This document shows positions 50,084 to 60,345 of a DNA stretch of 64,000 nucleotides, in pieces. Source of the stretch: an uncultured Fulvivirga sp. (GTDB taxonomy: Bacteria > Bacteroidota > Bacteroidia > Cytophagales > Cyclobacteriaceae). The position numbers were made by a program, and so were the translations under genes. The number at the start of each line of letters is the position of its first letter. Position 1 is the stretch's first letter. The stretch is taken from positions 992,001-1,056,000 of the forward strand of contig CANMSE010000001.1 in NCBI GenBank assembly GCA_947500555.1, given 5' to 3'. The notes beneath the pieces were generated by a model. It did not search any database, was not told the origin of the DNA, and worked only from the letters and a program-made list of their open reading frames with translations.

Positions 50084-50842
50084 ATGGCAGAGAAAAAAAC
50101 AAAACTGGATAATATAAGAACACTTGATGATTTGAATGACGAAGAAAAAAGAATCATTAGAGCGTTTGAAGAGAAAGATTGGAATGAAATAAAAAGCTAT
50201 GACTCCTGGGTAATTTTCAAGGTGATGTCAGAGTTTGTTGAAGGGTTTGAAAAACTTGCTAAAATAGGACCGTGTGTTTCTATATTTGGCTCTGCAAGAA
50301 CGAAACCTGATCATAAATACTATAAAATGGCAGAGGAGATTGCTGCTAAATTGGTACGTCATGGGTATGGGGTGGTAACTGGTGGAGGACCAGGAATAAT
50401 GGAAGCTGGTAATAAGGGAGCAAAAGAACAGGGTGGAAAGTCTGTGGGTTTAAATATCATCCTTCCATTTGAGCAGCAAGGTAATAGTTACATTGACCTT
50501 GATAAACTTATTACTTTTGATTATTTCTTCGTCCGCAAGGTAATGTTTGTCAAATACTCTCAAGGCTTTATCGTAATGCCTGGAGGCTTCGGTACCTTGG
50601 ATGAGCTTTTTGAAGCACTTACCTTGATTCAAACCAAAAAGATTGGAAGATTCCCTATTGTATTGGTGGGCAAAGATTATTGGGTGGGACTGATAGACTG
50701 GATCAAAAAAGCGATGCTCGAGAATGAAAGTAACATTAGTGAGCAAGATTTAGATCTCTTTAAGATTGTAGAAAATGCGACAGAAGCCGTTGCGGCTATT
50801 GATGAGTTCTACTCTAAGTATTTATTAAGCCCTAATTTTTAA
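50084..50842 (+). CDS. LOG-family protein (TIGR00730-type)
   Basis: VSIFGSART, GYGVVTGGGPGIMEAGNKGA, MPGGFGTLDELFEALTLIQT. Confidence 0.92.
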   Translation: MAEKKTKLDNIRTLDDLNDEEKRIIRAFEEKDWNEIKSYDSWVIFKVMSEFVEGFEKLAKIGPCVSIFGSARTKPDHKYYKMAEEIAAKLVRHGYGVVTGGGPGIMEAGNKGAKEQGGKSVGLNIILPFEQQGNSYIDLDKLITFDYFFVRKVMFVKYSQGFIVMPGGFGTLDELFEALTLIQTKKIGRFPIVLVGKDYWVGLIDWIKKAMLENESNISEQDLDLFKIVENATEAVAAIDEFYSKYLLSPNF

Positions 50843-50860
50843 TACACTCAATTTTTATCA

Positions 50861-50930
50861 TCATTTCGACTGTTAAGAAGAAATCCCCAGTTATTCAGGA
50901 GATTTCTCAGTCATACTTCCTTCGAAATGA
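50861..50930. repeat. Intergenic palindromic element A
   Basis: TCATTTCGA...TTCGAAATGA terminal inverted repeats; GGAGATTTCTC core. Confidence 0.6.
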
Positions 50931-50946
50931 AGAAACTTTTTGTAAA

Positions 50947-51885
50947 ATGAAATACCTTCCAATTTCCATATCGCTAGTTTCTTTCTTATTGGTCTGTGCA
51001 TATATCATTTACACCGAAGATCGATTAAAAAGCAATTTTGAACCAACCATGAAGCTTCCTTTAGAAGGAGACATCCCGATAGGATTAACGGAATATAGAA
51101 ATGCAGTATCCCTTGAAATTCCTGATTCAATGGACTTTGCGGGAGAACTAGTACCCCTAAACATTCCCGATGTGAAGGAACGTTTGGACAGGGAACTACA
51201 TATTAACACGTACTGGCATAGCAGTACTATCTATCTCTTGAAAAGAGGAAATCAATGGTTACCAAGGATTGAAAAGATTTTACAGAAGAATGGTATCCCG
51301 GATGACTTTAAGTATTTGACAGCCATAGAAGGAGGGTTTAAGAATGATGTTTCACCAAAAAATGCAGTAGGGTTTTGGCAGATCGTAAAAGATGCCGGTA
51401 AAGAAAATGGATTGGAAATTAGTAAGGATGTTGATGAACGTTATGATCCTATAAAATCTACGGAAGCAGCTTGTAAATACCTTAACAAGGCTTATAAAAA
51501 ATTTGGTAATTGGACTAATGTAGCTGCCTCATATAATCGTGGCATGTCCGGCTTGGAGAGAGCACTTGACAATCAAGAAGTTGATTCTTACTATGACCTG
51601 ATGTTGAATGAAGAGACATCAAGATATGTTTTTAGATTATTAGCTATTAAAGAGATTTTTGAAAATCCGGAGAAGTATGGCTTTGATATAAGCAAAGAGC
51701 ACTTATATGAAGAAGAGAAGATAAAGCATGTTGAAGTGACCTCTGATATCAAGGATTTAGTTCAGTTTGCAAAAGATCAGGGCATCAACTACAAGTTGCT
51801 TAAAAGGCATAATCCCTGGCTGAGAGATGACGATCTAAAAGTTCGAAAGAACAGGGTTTATCAGATTGCAATACCTGTGATTTAA
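50947..51885 (+). CDS. Lytic transglycosylase (SLT domain) protein
   Basis: GIPDDFKYLTAIEGGFKNDVSPKNAVGFWQIVKDAGKENGL, AACKYLNKAYKKFGNWTNVAASYNRG. Confidence 0.85.
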   Translation: MKYLPISISLVSFLLVCAYIIYTEDRLKSNFEPTMKLPLEGDIPIGLTEYRNAVSLEIPDSMDFAGELVPLNIPDVKERLDRELHINTYWHSSTIYLLKRGNQWLPRIEKILQKNGIPDDFKYLTAIEGGFKNDVSPKNAVGFWQIVKDAGKENGLEISKDVDERYDPIKSTEAACKYLNKAYKKFGNWTNVAASYNRGMSGLERALDNQEVDSYYDLMLNEETSRYVFRLLAIKEIFENPEKYGFDISKEHLYEEEKIKHVEVTSDIKDLVQFAKDQGINYKLLKRHNPWLRDDDLKVRKNRVYQIAIPVI

Positions 51886-52012
51886 TGACTACAATCTTAA
51901 ACTTGTGTCCCCCACTTGACATCAACAACCCAAAATGATCTTCATTTGGGATTAGTTGAATTATAATCTACGTTTATTGTTTTATCTTCATCGACCTATA
52001 AAATATGTGCAT

Positions 52013-52348
52013 ATGAGCAATACTTACTACGACCCGGCAGATTTAAAGAAATTTGGAGATATCGCTGATTTTGAGCCTGAACTGGCCAAGAAGTTTTTTG
52101 ATTATTATGGTGATGTATTCGCAGAGGGGGAACTCACAGTGAGAGAAAAATCTTTGATCGCTTTAGCGGTATCGCATGCTATTCAATGTCCCTACTGTAT
52201 TGATGCTTACACTTCGGATGCTCTACAGAAGGGGACTACTGAAAAGCAGATGATGGAGGCAGTACATGTGGCAGCGGCTATTCGTGGTGGCGCGTCACTT
52301 GTTCATGGTGTGCAAATGATGAATAAGGCTAAAAAGCTTTCGATGTAA
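52013..52348 (+). CDS. Carboxymuconolactone decarboxylase/AhpD-like protein, arsenosugar-cluster type
   Basis: KSLIALAVSHAIQCPYCIDAYTSDALQKG; immediately before arsS. Confidence 0.8.
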   Translation: MSNTYYDPADLKKFGDIADFEPELAKKFFDYYGDVFAEGELTVREKSLIALAVSHAIQCPYCIDAYTSDALQKGTTEKQMMEAVHVAAAIRGGASLVHGVQMMNKAKKLSM

Positions 52349-52358
52349 ACTTTAGAAT

Positions 52359-53414
52359 ATGTCAAAGTCACTACAAGCACAACATCATGATCTTGCGGAT
52401 AAAACCACTCAGCTAAAAATACTCTCCAACGGAATTTTTGGTGAGGGCAAACTGCCGACCTTCAAGAAAAAGCTAGAACCATTACAGGAATTTCCTTTGA
52501 AGCCAACAAGTATTGAAATTTTTCAAGTCAATGTGGGCTATATGTGCAATCAGGTATGTAAACACTGTCATGTGGATGCTGGCCCTGACCGTAAGGAGAT
52601 AATGACTCGGGAGACCATGGAACAGTGTCTGGATGTGCTGCGAAATACCAAAATTCACACACTGGATTTAACAGGAGGTGCTCCTGAAATGAATCCTGAT
52701 TTTAGATGGTTTGTGGAAGAGGCCAACAAAGCTGGAGTAGAAGAGATTATAGTTCGCTCTAATCTGACTATTATTTTGGCGAACCCAAAATATCACGATT
52801 TGCCAGAATTTTTTAAAAAGAATAAGGTAAGAGTCGTTTCTTCATTGCCATTTTACCAGGCAGATAAAACTGATAGACAGCGGGGAGATGGCGTTTTTGA
52901 TAAATCCATCAAAGCACTGCAAATGCTTAACGAAGTGGGTTATGGTAGAGAGGGGTCAGGATTATTTCTTGATTTGGTTTACAATCCTAGTGGGGCTTTT
53001 CTACCGGGAGACCAGATGGCCTTAGAGCGCGATTTTAAAAAGGAACTTAAAGAGCATTTTGACATAGAGTTTAATAGCTTATTTACTATCACAAATATTC
53101 CGATCAGTCGATTTTTAGAATTTCTGATTAGAACAGAAAACTATGAAGACTACATGGAATCGCTAGTAAATGCCTTCAATCCTGCTGCAGTAAGTGGAGT
53201 AATGTGTAGAAATACTATTTCTATCGACTATGACGGGTATATGTTCGATTGCGATTTCAATCAAATGCTTGGCCTGAAATTGGATAAATCTGCCGGTCAG
53301 CATATCAAAGATTTTGATCTCCAGAAATTGGAAAATAGAGACATTATTATAAACCAACATTGCTTTGGGTGTACAGCCGGGGCTGGCTCAAGCTGTCAGG
53401 GGACTGTAGCTTAG
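52359..53414 (+). CDS. arsS: Arsenosugar biosynthesis radical SAM protein ArsS
   Basis: VNVGYMCNQVCKHCHVDAGPDRKE (CxxxCxxC), LDLTGGAPEMNPDF, C-terminal QHCFGCTAGAGSSCQG. Confidence 0.88.
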   Translation: MSKSLQAQHHDLADKTTQLKILSNGIFGEGKLPTFKKKLEPLQEFPLKPTSIEIFQVNVGYMCNQVCKHCHVDAGPDRKEIMTRETMEQCLDVLRNTKIHTLDLTGGAPEMNPDFRWFVEEANKAGVEEIIVRSNLTIILANPKYHDLPEFFKKNKVRVVSSLPFYQADKTDRQRGDGVFDKSIKALQMLNEVGYGREGSGLFLDLVYNPSGAFLPGDQMALERDFKKELKEHFDIEFNSLFTITNIPISRFLEFLIRTENYEDYMESLVNAFNPAAVSGVMCRNTISIDYDGYMFDCDFNQMLGLKLDKSAGQHIKDFDLQKLENRDIIINQHCFGCTAGAGSSCQGTVA

Positions 53415-53424
53415 AAATGTAACA

Positions 53425-53501
53425 CGTCACCTCGAATCCTAAAGGGTGAGAGGTCTCCGGATCAAGGAGATTTCTCCCTCATCCCTCGGTTCGAAATGAC
53501 G
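53425..53501. repeat. Intergenic palindromic element B
   Basis: CGTCACCTCGA...TCGAAATGACG termini; GGAGATTTCTC core shared with A. Confidence 0.6.
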
Positions 53502-53516
53502 ATTGAATAAGAATAT

Positions 53517-54332
53517 ATGATCGAAAAAATTAAAGAAGCTACCGAATTTCTAAAATTAAAAGGGATAGAATCTCCAGAAATAGGAGTCATTCTAGGAACT
53601 GGTTTAGGAACGAAGTTTATCGAAGCGATGGAGGTCATCACAACTGTTGGTTATGAAGATATTCCTCATTTTCCTTCTGCTACCGTGCTTTCTCATGAGG
53701 GGAAACTCATCTATGGTACCATTGAAGGGAAGAAAGTACTGGCCATGTGTGGTAGATTTCATTTTTACGAAGGCTACTCTATGCAACAAATTACGCTGCC
53801 GGTGAGAGTTATGAAAAGTCTTGGAATCAAAAATCTTTTGCTTTCCAATGCTTCAGGTAACATGAATATGGACTGGAAGAAAGGCCAGCTGATGTTGATT
53901 GATGACCATATAAATATGTTACCGGATAATCCTTTGCGAGGGGAAAACTATGATGAACTGGGATCACGCTTTCCTGATATGAGCCAGCCTTATGATGCTG
54001 GCCTTAATAATCATTTAAAATTGATCGCTGAGGAACAAGGAGTTTTATTAAATGAAGGGGTATATGTTTCTGTAATGGGGCCAAATCTTGAGACCCGAGC
54101 AGAATATAGGTTTTTAAGAAATATTGGAGCTGACGCTGTGGGGATGTCAACGGTGCCGGAAGTAATCGTTGCAAATCATATGTCATTACCTTGTTGTGCA
54201 GTATCTGTACTTACTGATGATTGTGATCCAGATAATCTTCAGGAAGCAAGCATTGCAGAAATTATTGAAATAGCTGGTAAGGCCGAAGTGGCTCTTACAG
54301 ATTTATATGTGGAATTGATTAAAAGAATATAA
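53517..54332 (+). CDS. Purine nucleoside phosphorylase
   Basis: GVILGTGLGTKF, HEGKLIYGTIEGKKVLAMCGRFHFYEGYSMQQITLPVRVMK, GADAVGMSTVPEVI. Confidence 0.92.
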   Translation: MIEKIKEATEFLKLKGIESPEIGVILGTGLGTKFIEAMEVITTVGYEDIPHFPSATVLSHEGKLIYGTIEGKKVLAMCGRFHFYEGYSMQQITLPVRVMKSLGIKNLLLSNASGNMNMDWKKGQLMLIDDHINMLPDNPLRGENYDELGSRFPDMSQPYDAGLNNHLKLIAEEQGVLLNEGVYVSVMGPNLETRAEYRFLRNIGADAVGMSTVPEVIVANHMSLPCCAVSVLTDDCDPDNLQEASIAEIIEIAGKAEVALTDLYVELIKRI

Positions 54333-55303
54333 TGGAGACTTATTTAGAGACTACCAAAGACGTTTATAAGCAAGCAGCTGAGACACCTGATGTAGGTTTA
54401 TGTTGCACTACAACTCCGGTATGGCAGTTACCAGGTTTGGAAATTCCTAAAATCATGCTCGATATGAATTATGGATGTGGGAGTACCGTCAATCCACGTG
54501 ATTTAGTTAACGATCCTACTATATTATATGTAGGCGTTGGTGGGGGAATGGAGCTGCTTCAGTTTTCTTATTTCAGCCGAAAAAATGGAGGTGTTGTTGG
54601 TCTGGATGTAGTGGGTGAAATGCTGGAAGCTAGTAAGAAAAACTTTGTTGAAGCAGAAAAAGAAAATCCATGGTTTAAGTCTGAGTTTGTTGATTTAAGA
54701 AAAGGAGATGCTTTAAACCTTCCGGTTGATGATGAAACAATTGATGTAGCTGCTCAAAATTGTTTATTCAATATTTTTACGAGAGAAGACCTGAAAAAAG
54801 CTTTGGCTGAAATGTATCGGGTATTAAAACCTTATGGTCGCTTGGTTTTGTCTGATCCAATTTGTGATCAGGCTATGCCAGAATCTTTGCAAAAAGATGA
54901 AAGACTTAGAGCATTATGCTTGAGTGGAGCCTTACCACTGGAGGAATACATTAAGATGATCACGGAAGTTGGATTTGGTACCGTTGAAATAAGAGCTAAA
55001 AGACCTTACAGAATACTGGATCCCAAACATTACGATACAGATGAAAACATATTTATTGAAAGTGTTGAAGTATGTGCTATCAAAGACCCAATGCCTGATG
55101 ATGGCCCATGTGTTTTTACTGGAAAAACAGCTATTTACTACGGAAATGAAGAATACTTTGATGACCACCAAGGTCATGTCCTGATGCCTAATCAGCCTTT
55201 GGCTGTATGCGATAAAACGGCCGGAGCCCTTTCTTCATTAGACAGAGAAGATATTTATATTTCGGACTCTACCTATTTTTATGATGGAGGTGGTTGTTGT
55301 TAA
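54332..55303 (+). CDS. arsM: Arsenite S-adenosylmethyltransferase-like protein (ArsM family)
   Basis: Methyltransferase fold; Cys residues LCCTTTP, NYGCGSTV, C-terminal GGGCC; adjacent to arsS. Confidence 0.8.
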   Translation: METYLETTKDVYKQAAETPDVGLCCTTTPVWQLPGLEIPKIMLDMNYGCGSTVNPRDLVNDPTILYVGVGGGMELLQFSYFSRKNGGVVGLDVVGEMLEASKKNFVEAEKENPWFKSEFVDLRKGDALNLPVDDETIDVAAQNCLFNIFTREDLKKALAEMYRVLKPYGRLVLSDPICDQAMPESLQKDERLRALCLSGALPLEEYIKMITEVGFGTVEIRAKRPYRILDPKHYDTDENIFIESVEVCAIKDPMPDDGPCVFTGKTAIYYGNEEYFDDHQGHVLMPNQPLAVCDKTAGALSSLDREDIYISDSTYFYDGGGCC

Positions 55304-55308
55304 GTAGC

Positions 55309-55363
55309 CGTCATTTCGGAAATTTTCTTCTTACTTTGTTATAAGAAGAAGAAAATTGTCCGT
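55309..55363. repeat. Intergenic hairpin C
   Basis: CGGAAATTTTCTTCTTA / TAAGAAGAAGAAAATTGTCCG inverted repeat preceded by GTCATTTCGG. Confidence 0.5.
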
Positions 55364-55377
55364 AATCTCAAGCATAA

Positions 55378-56259
55378 ATGACACCAGTAAACCTCTCAAA
55401 CTCTTCACTAAAAGTCAGCCCGCTCGCCTTAGGTATGTGGCGTATCCATACCATCACATCCGATGAACTGGAAAAACTACTAGAAACTGCAATCGATAGT
55501 GGTATTACTACTTTCGATCATGCTGATATTTATGGAGGATATACCTGTGAAGATGCGTTTGGGTCATGGATGAAGACCAATAAGCACTTGCGTGATCAAA
55601 TACAACTGGTGACCAAGTGTGGTATTAAATTGATCTCAGAAAACAGACCAACTTACCAGGTAAAACATTACGATACGAGTTATGATCATATTGTAGTATC
55701 AGCCGAGCGGAGTTTAAAAAATCTTGAATCGGATTACCTTGATTTATTATTAATCCACCGTCCGGATCCGTTGATGGATCCGGAAGAAGTAGCAAGGGCT
55801 TTTAGTGACCTTCAATCTTCTGGCAAAGTCAGGCATTTCGGAGTCTCCAATTTCGCTGTCAATCAATATGATTTACTAGCTCAGGCCTGTGATATACCTC
55901 TGATTACAAATCAAATTGAAATTTCTTTGTTTCATTCCACTCCTATGTTTGATGGAAGCCTTGACTTCTTGCATACCAAAGGAGTAAACCCTATGGCATG
56001 GTCACCTTTGGGTGGTGCAAACCACATTCAAGAAGCATTTAAGTTGGCAAGATTCAAGGAAATAGCAGAAAGCTACGGATTGAATGAAGGTGACTTATTG
56101 CTAGCCTGGCTCTTGAAACATCCGGCTAGAATTATTCCCTTACTTGGCACCATGAAGTCGCATAGAATAGAATCTGCAGTAGCAGCTTTTAATGTCAAAC
56201 TTGATAAACAAGACTGGTTTGAAATGTTGGAGTTAGTAAGAGGTCATGAGGTCGCTTAA
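55378..56259 (+). CDS. Aldo/keto reductase
   Basis: GITTFDHADIYGGYTCEDAFG, LDLLLIHRPDPLMDPEEVARAF, GKVRHFGVSNF. Confidence 0.9.
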   Translation: MTPVNLSNSSLKVSPLALGMWRIHTITSDELEKLLETAIDSGITTFDHADIYGGYTCEDAFGSWMKTNKHLRDQIQLVTKCGIKLISENRPTYQVKHYDTSYDHIVVSAERSLKNLESDYLDLLLIHRPDPLMDPEEVARAFSDLQSSGKVRHFGVSNFAVNQYDLLAQACDIPLITNQIEISLFHSTPMFDGSLDFLHTKGVNPMAWSPLGGANHIQEAFKLARFKEIAESYGLNEGDLLLAWLLKHPARIIPLLGTMKSHRIESAVAAFNVKLDKQDWFEMLELVRGHEVA

Positions 56260-56348
56260 CATCTTTCCAAAGACATTGTAATTCAGTAAGTAAAGCACGA
56301 ACTTTGTGCCTTTATTTTCAACGTAATCTTTAGGGACAGAGAAATTTA

Positions 56349-59207
56349 ATGGCCAAATCAGTAGAAGTTTTAGAGCGTGAAAAAATGGATATCACAGGCC
56401 ATGATTCCATTGAAATTATTGGCGCGCGAGAACATAATCTTAAAGACATTAGCCTTTCCTTTCCCAGAAATAAGCTGGTTGTAATTACGGGCATTAGTGG
56501 GAGTGGTAAATCGTCTCTAGCTTTCGATACGATCTACGCTGAGGGTCAGAGAAGATATATGGAAAGCTTTTCTGCCTATGCTAGATCATTTATTGGCAAC
56601 TTAGAAAGACCCGATGTAGATAAAATTAATGGTCTGAGCCCGGTTATTTCTATTGAACAAAAGACCACCTCTAGGAATCCCAGATCAACGGTAGGTACAG
56701 TAACCGAGATTTACGATTTTTTAAGACTCCTATATGCCCGGGCAGGAGAAGCATTCTCTTATAAGACGGGTGAAAAAATGATTCGTCAGTCAGAAGACCA
56801 GATATTGGATCATATAATGAGTTTCTTCAATACCCGTAAACTTGTTTTGCTTGCTCCGGTTGTAAAGGGTAGAAAGGGACATTACAGAGAACTCTTTCGT
56901 CAGGTTCAAAAATCTGGTTATACCAGGGTAAGAGTAGATGGTGAGCTTATGGAGATCGTGCCAAAAATGCAGGTTGATCGCTATAAAACACATGATATAG
57001 AGGTAGTAGTTGATAGAATCCTTGTCGATAATAAGGATCGCTATCGCATTAGCCAATCTATTAAGACAGCTTTAAAAGAAGGAAATGGTGTAATGATGCT
57101 TTTAGATGAGCAAAATGAGATACATCATTTTTCTAAATATTTGATGGACCCAAAGAGTGGGATATCTTATGATGAGCCTGCCCCTAATTCATTTTCTTTT
57201 AACTCCCCCTATGGTGCTTGCCCTAAATGCAATGGTTTAGGAGTTACAGAAGAAATTACGGAAGAATCGGTTATTCCAGATGATAGCTTAAGTATTAGTC
57301 GGGGAGGAATACTTCCTTTGGGAGAGTTTCGGGATATCTGGATTTTCAAAAAAATTGAGGCTATTCTAAAGCGTTATAAAGTCAACTTAACAACTCCGAT
57401 CAAAAACATTCCAAGAGAAGTATTGGATATCTTACTTCACGGTGATAGCGTGCCGGTAGCTGTCAGTTCGGTCAAATACCCGGGCACTGATTGGAACACT
57501 AAGTTCGAAGGAATAATTAAGTTTTTAGAAAAGCAAAAAGAGGGCGGCTCCGATAAAATTCAGCAATGGGTTAATGACTTTACCATTACTCAGCTTTGCG
57601 ATCAATGCAATGGGTTGAGGCTCAAAAAAGAATCGTTGCATTTTCTAATCGATGGTAAGAATATTGGTGAGTTGGCACAATTCGATATTACTGCATTGGG
57701 GGATTGGTTTGTAGGGTTGGAGGATCGAATGACTGAGAAACAAAATAGGATAGCTTCGGAAGTTCTTAAAGAGCTTAGAAAAAGAATAGGGTTTTTACTT
57801 GATGTTGGTCTGGATTACTTACACCTGAACCGACCTCTAAAAACATTATCAGGAGGAGAGGCTCAACGCATAAGGCTGGCGACACAGATTGGAACGCAGT
57901 TAGTAGGTGTTTTATATATTTTGGATGAACCGAGTATAGGTCTTCACCAGCGTGATAATGTGAAGTTGATCAAAGCGCTGAAGGATTTAAGAGATCTTGG
58001 AAATTCAGTGATAGTTGTGGAGCATGATCAGGAAATGATGATGGAGTCAGATTATGTCATTGATATAGGGCCGGGAGCTGGTAGGCATGGTGGAAGTATT
58101 GTAGCGGCAGGAACACCAGAAGAATTTTTAAAACAAAAGAGTGCAACAGCTGACTATTTAAGCGGAGTACGGCAAATAAAAATCCCTGAAAAGAGAAGAA
58201 AAGGGACAGGCGACTTTCTGAAATTAACTGGAGCATCAGGTAATAATTTAAAAAATGTTAATTTGAAAATACCTCTGGGTGCTCTCACATTGGTCACAGG
58301 AGTTTCAGGAAGTGGAAAATCCACGTTGATCCATGATACGTTATTTCCCATTATCAATAAGCATTTTTATCGGTCCAGGCAGGAACCCTTACCTTTCAAA
58401 AAAATTGATGGTCTGCAATATTTAGATAAGGTAATAGAGGTTGATCAATCGCCTATAGGCCGGACTCCAAGATCAAACCCTGCTACTTACACTGGTGTAT
58501 TCACTGATATTAGAGCACTTTTTTCGGATTTGCCTGAAGCAAAAATAAGAGGCTATAAACCCGGAAGATTTTCCTTCAATGTTAAAGGAGGACGTTGCGA
58601 AACCTGCGAAGGAGCTGGTTTGCGACTGATTGAAATGGACTTTTTACCGGATGTTCATGTACCATGTGAAACATGCAAGGGGAAAAGGTATAACAGGGAA
58701 ACACTTGAGGTGAGATTTAAAGGGAAGTCAATATCAGATGTTTTAGAAATGACTGTAGAAGAAGCAGTTCATTTTTTTGAGCATTTACCTAGAATCTCGA
58801 GAAGAGTAAAGACCCTACACGATGTAGGCCTGGACTATATTTCACTTGGTCAGCATGCGACAACATTATCAGGAGGTGAGGCACAACGCGTGAAGCTAGC
58901 AACTGAACTTTCTAAGAAAGATACTGGTAAAACCATGTACATTTTAGATGAGCCAACTACGGGACTTCATTTTCAAGATATTCAGCACCTGTTAGATGTG
59001 CTCAATCGATTAGTAGATAAAGGCAACACAGTATTGATCATAGAGCATAATATGGATGTAATAAAAGTTGCTGATCATATTATAGATCTTGGCCCTGAAG
59101 GGGGAAATGGAGGTGGTCAAATAGTTTGCATGGGCTCACCAGAAGATATAATTAATAATAAAAATAGTTATACAGCTAAGTTTTTGAAAGAAGAATTGAC
59201 TTCCTAG
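56349..59207 (+). CDS. uvrA: Excinuclease ABC subunit A
   Basis: [49 protein letters not shown]; two ABC modules; zinc-finger CxxC pairs. Confidence 0.97.
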   Translation: MAKSVEVLEREKMDITGHDSIEIIGAREHNLKDISLSFPRNKLVVITGISGSGKSSLAFDTIYAEGQRRYMESFSAYARSFIGNLERPDVDKINGLSPVISIEQKTTSRNPRSTVGTVTEIYDFLRLLYARAGEAFSYKTGEKMIRQSEDQILDHIMSFFNTRKLVLLAPVVKGRKGHYRELFRQVQKSGYTRVRVDGELMEIVPKMQVDRYKTHDIEVVVDRILVDNKDRYRISQSIKTALKEGNGVMMLLDEQNEIHHFSKYLMDPKSGISYDEPAPNSFSFNSPYGACPKCNGLGVTEEITEESVIPDDSLSISRGGILPLGEFRDIWIFKKIEAILKRYKVNLTTPIKNIPREVLDILLHGDSVPVAVSSVKYPGTDWNTKFEGIIKFLEKQKEGGSDKIQQWVNDFTITQLCDQCNGLRLKKESLHFLIDGKNIGELAQFDITALGDWFVGLEDRMTEKQNRIASEVLKELRKRIGFLLDVGLDYLHLNRPLKTLSGGEAQRIRLATQIGTQLVGVLYILDEPSIGLHQRDNVKLIKALKDLRDLGNSVIVVEHDQEMMMESDYVIDIGPGAGRHGGSIVAAGTPEEFLKQKSATADYLSGVRQIKIPEKRRKGTGDFLKLTGASGNNLKNVNLKIPLGALTLVTGVSGSGKSTLIHDTLFPIINKHFYRSRQEPLPFKKIDGLQYLDKVIEVDQSPIGRTPRSNPATYTGVFTDIRALFSDLPEAKIRGYKPGRFSFNVKGGRCETCEGAGLRLIEMDFLPDVHVPCETCKGKRYNRETLEVRFKGKSISDVLEMTVEEAVHFFEHLPRISRRVKTLHDVGLDYISLGQHATTLSGGEAQRVKLATELSKKDTGKTMYILDEPTTGLHFQDIQHLLDVLNRLVDKGNTVLIIEHNMDVIKVADHIIDLGPEGGNGGGQIVCMGSPEDIINNKNSYTAKFLKEELTS

Positions 59208-59286
59208 TCTGACTCCTTTCTTACATCATATTATTTTTTTGAGTAAAAAGATTTAGATTTCGAATATTATCAATACCATTTGCAAT

Positions 59287-60147
59287 ATGTCTATTACATT
59301 TTTTAAACCAGTTCTTTCACTTTTTTTAATGGCTCTATCAGTTGGAGCTTTTGGTCAGCTCTCAGGAGATACTTACGCTTCTGCAAGATCAAAAAAAACT
59401 GCTAACTGGGTAATGACCTATTCGGAAGCACCTGGCTTTGCTTCAAAAAATTCCTCGGGTCAAGTCACTGGTATTTGCATAGATATTATGAAGAAGTTCA
59501 AGGAGTATGTAGAGCAGAAAAAGGGAATTAAAGTAAGTGTTTCCTTTCAGGCTAAAGATGCGAATGACTTCTCTAAATTTTTAGCCACCGTAAAAAGCTC
59601 AAAAGGGGGTGTTTTTGGATTAAGTAATACAACAATAACACAAGCGCGTAAGAGTACCTATAATTTTAGTCCGCCATACATTACCAATATTGGAATGATA
59701 TTATCAAATAATAGCGTTCCTACTTTAACGAATCTGGCTGATATCAGTGAAACCTTTAAAGGAATGACAGCCGTGACGGTAAGAAACAGTACCAATGAAA
59801 AGAGAATTATTGATATAAAGAAACGCTACTTCCCATCCCTGCAGGTGGAATATGTTCCTGGGTTTGGCAATTCAATGGATGTTATTGCAAAAGACCCTAA
59901 GAAATTTGCCAATGTGGATTTTACCTATTATTTCGAGGCAATTCAAAATAGAAAACCCATAAAAAGACATCCTGGTGGTGATGATAAAACAGAACAGTTT
60001 GGCATTATAATGCCTAAGTCAAATGACTGGTCCCCTTTGCTTGCGGAGTTTATGAATTCAGGATTCCTAGAGAGTGTAGAATACAAAAAGATTATATCAA
60101 ATAATCTGGGTCAAGCAGCTATGAAATTCTTTGATACACTGAAATAA
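59287..60147 (+). CDS. Substrate-binding protein, family 3-like
   Basis: Signal peptide; GICIDIMKKFKEYVE; GVFGLSNTTITQARKSTYNFSPPYITNIGMIL. Confidence 0.75.
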   Translation: MSITFFKPVLSLFLMALSVGAFGQLSGDTYASARSKKTANWVMTYSEAPGFASKNSSGQVTGICIDIMKKFKEYVEQKKGIKVSVSFQAKDANDFSKFLATVKSSKGGVFGLSNTTITQARKSTYNFSPPYITNIGMILSNNSVPTLTNLADISETFKGMTAVTVRNSTNEKRIIDIKKRYFPSLQVEYVPGFGNSMDVIAKDPKKFANVDFTYYFEAIQNRKPIKRHPGGDDKTEQFGIIMPKSNDWSPLLAEFMNSGFLESVEYKKIISNNLGQAAMKFFDTLK

Positions 60148-60345
60148 AAATTGGTCTGAAAGTAAATGCCGCAAGCGCGACATTTACAATTCAAACCAAA
60201 ACCTTAAAACTCATTAACTATGAATTTCTGATTAATTATATAATCAAAATTTCATTAAAAGAGTTCCATCAAATTAAGTCAATTGTAGTGGATATATATT
60301 GACGAGCGGGTTGTAACTTCGCGGCAGATTTAACACTACGCAATA

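Noticed and set aside
59287-60147. Family-3 substrate-binding protein as part of a transport system
   Set aside because: No permease or ATPase gene is adjacent; only the single gene is supported.
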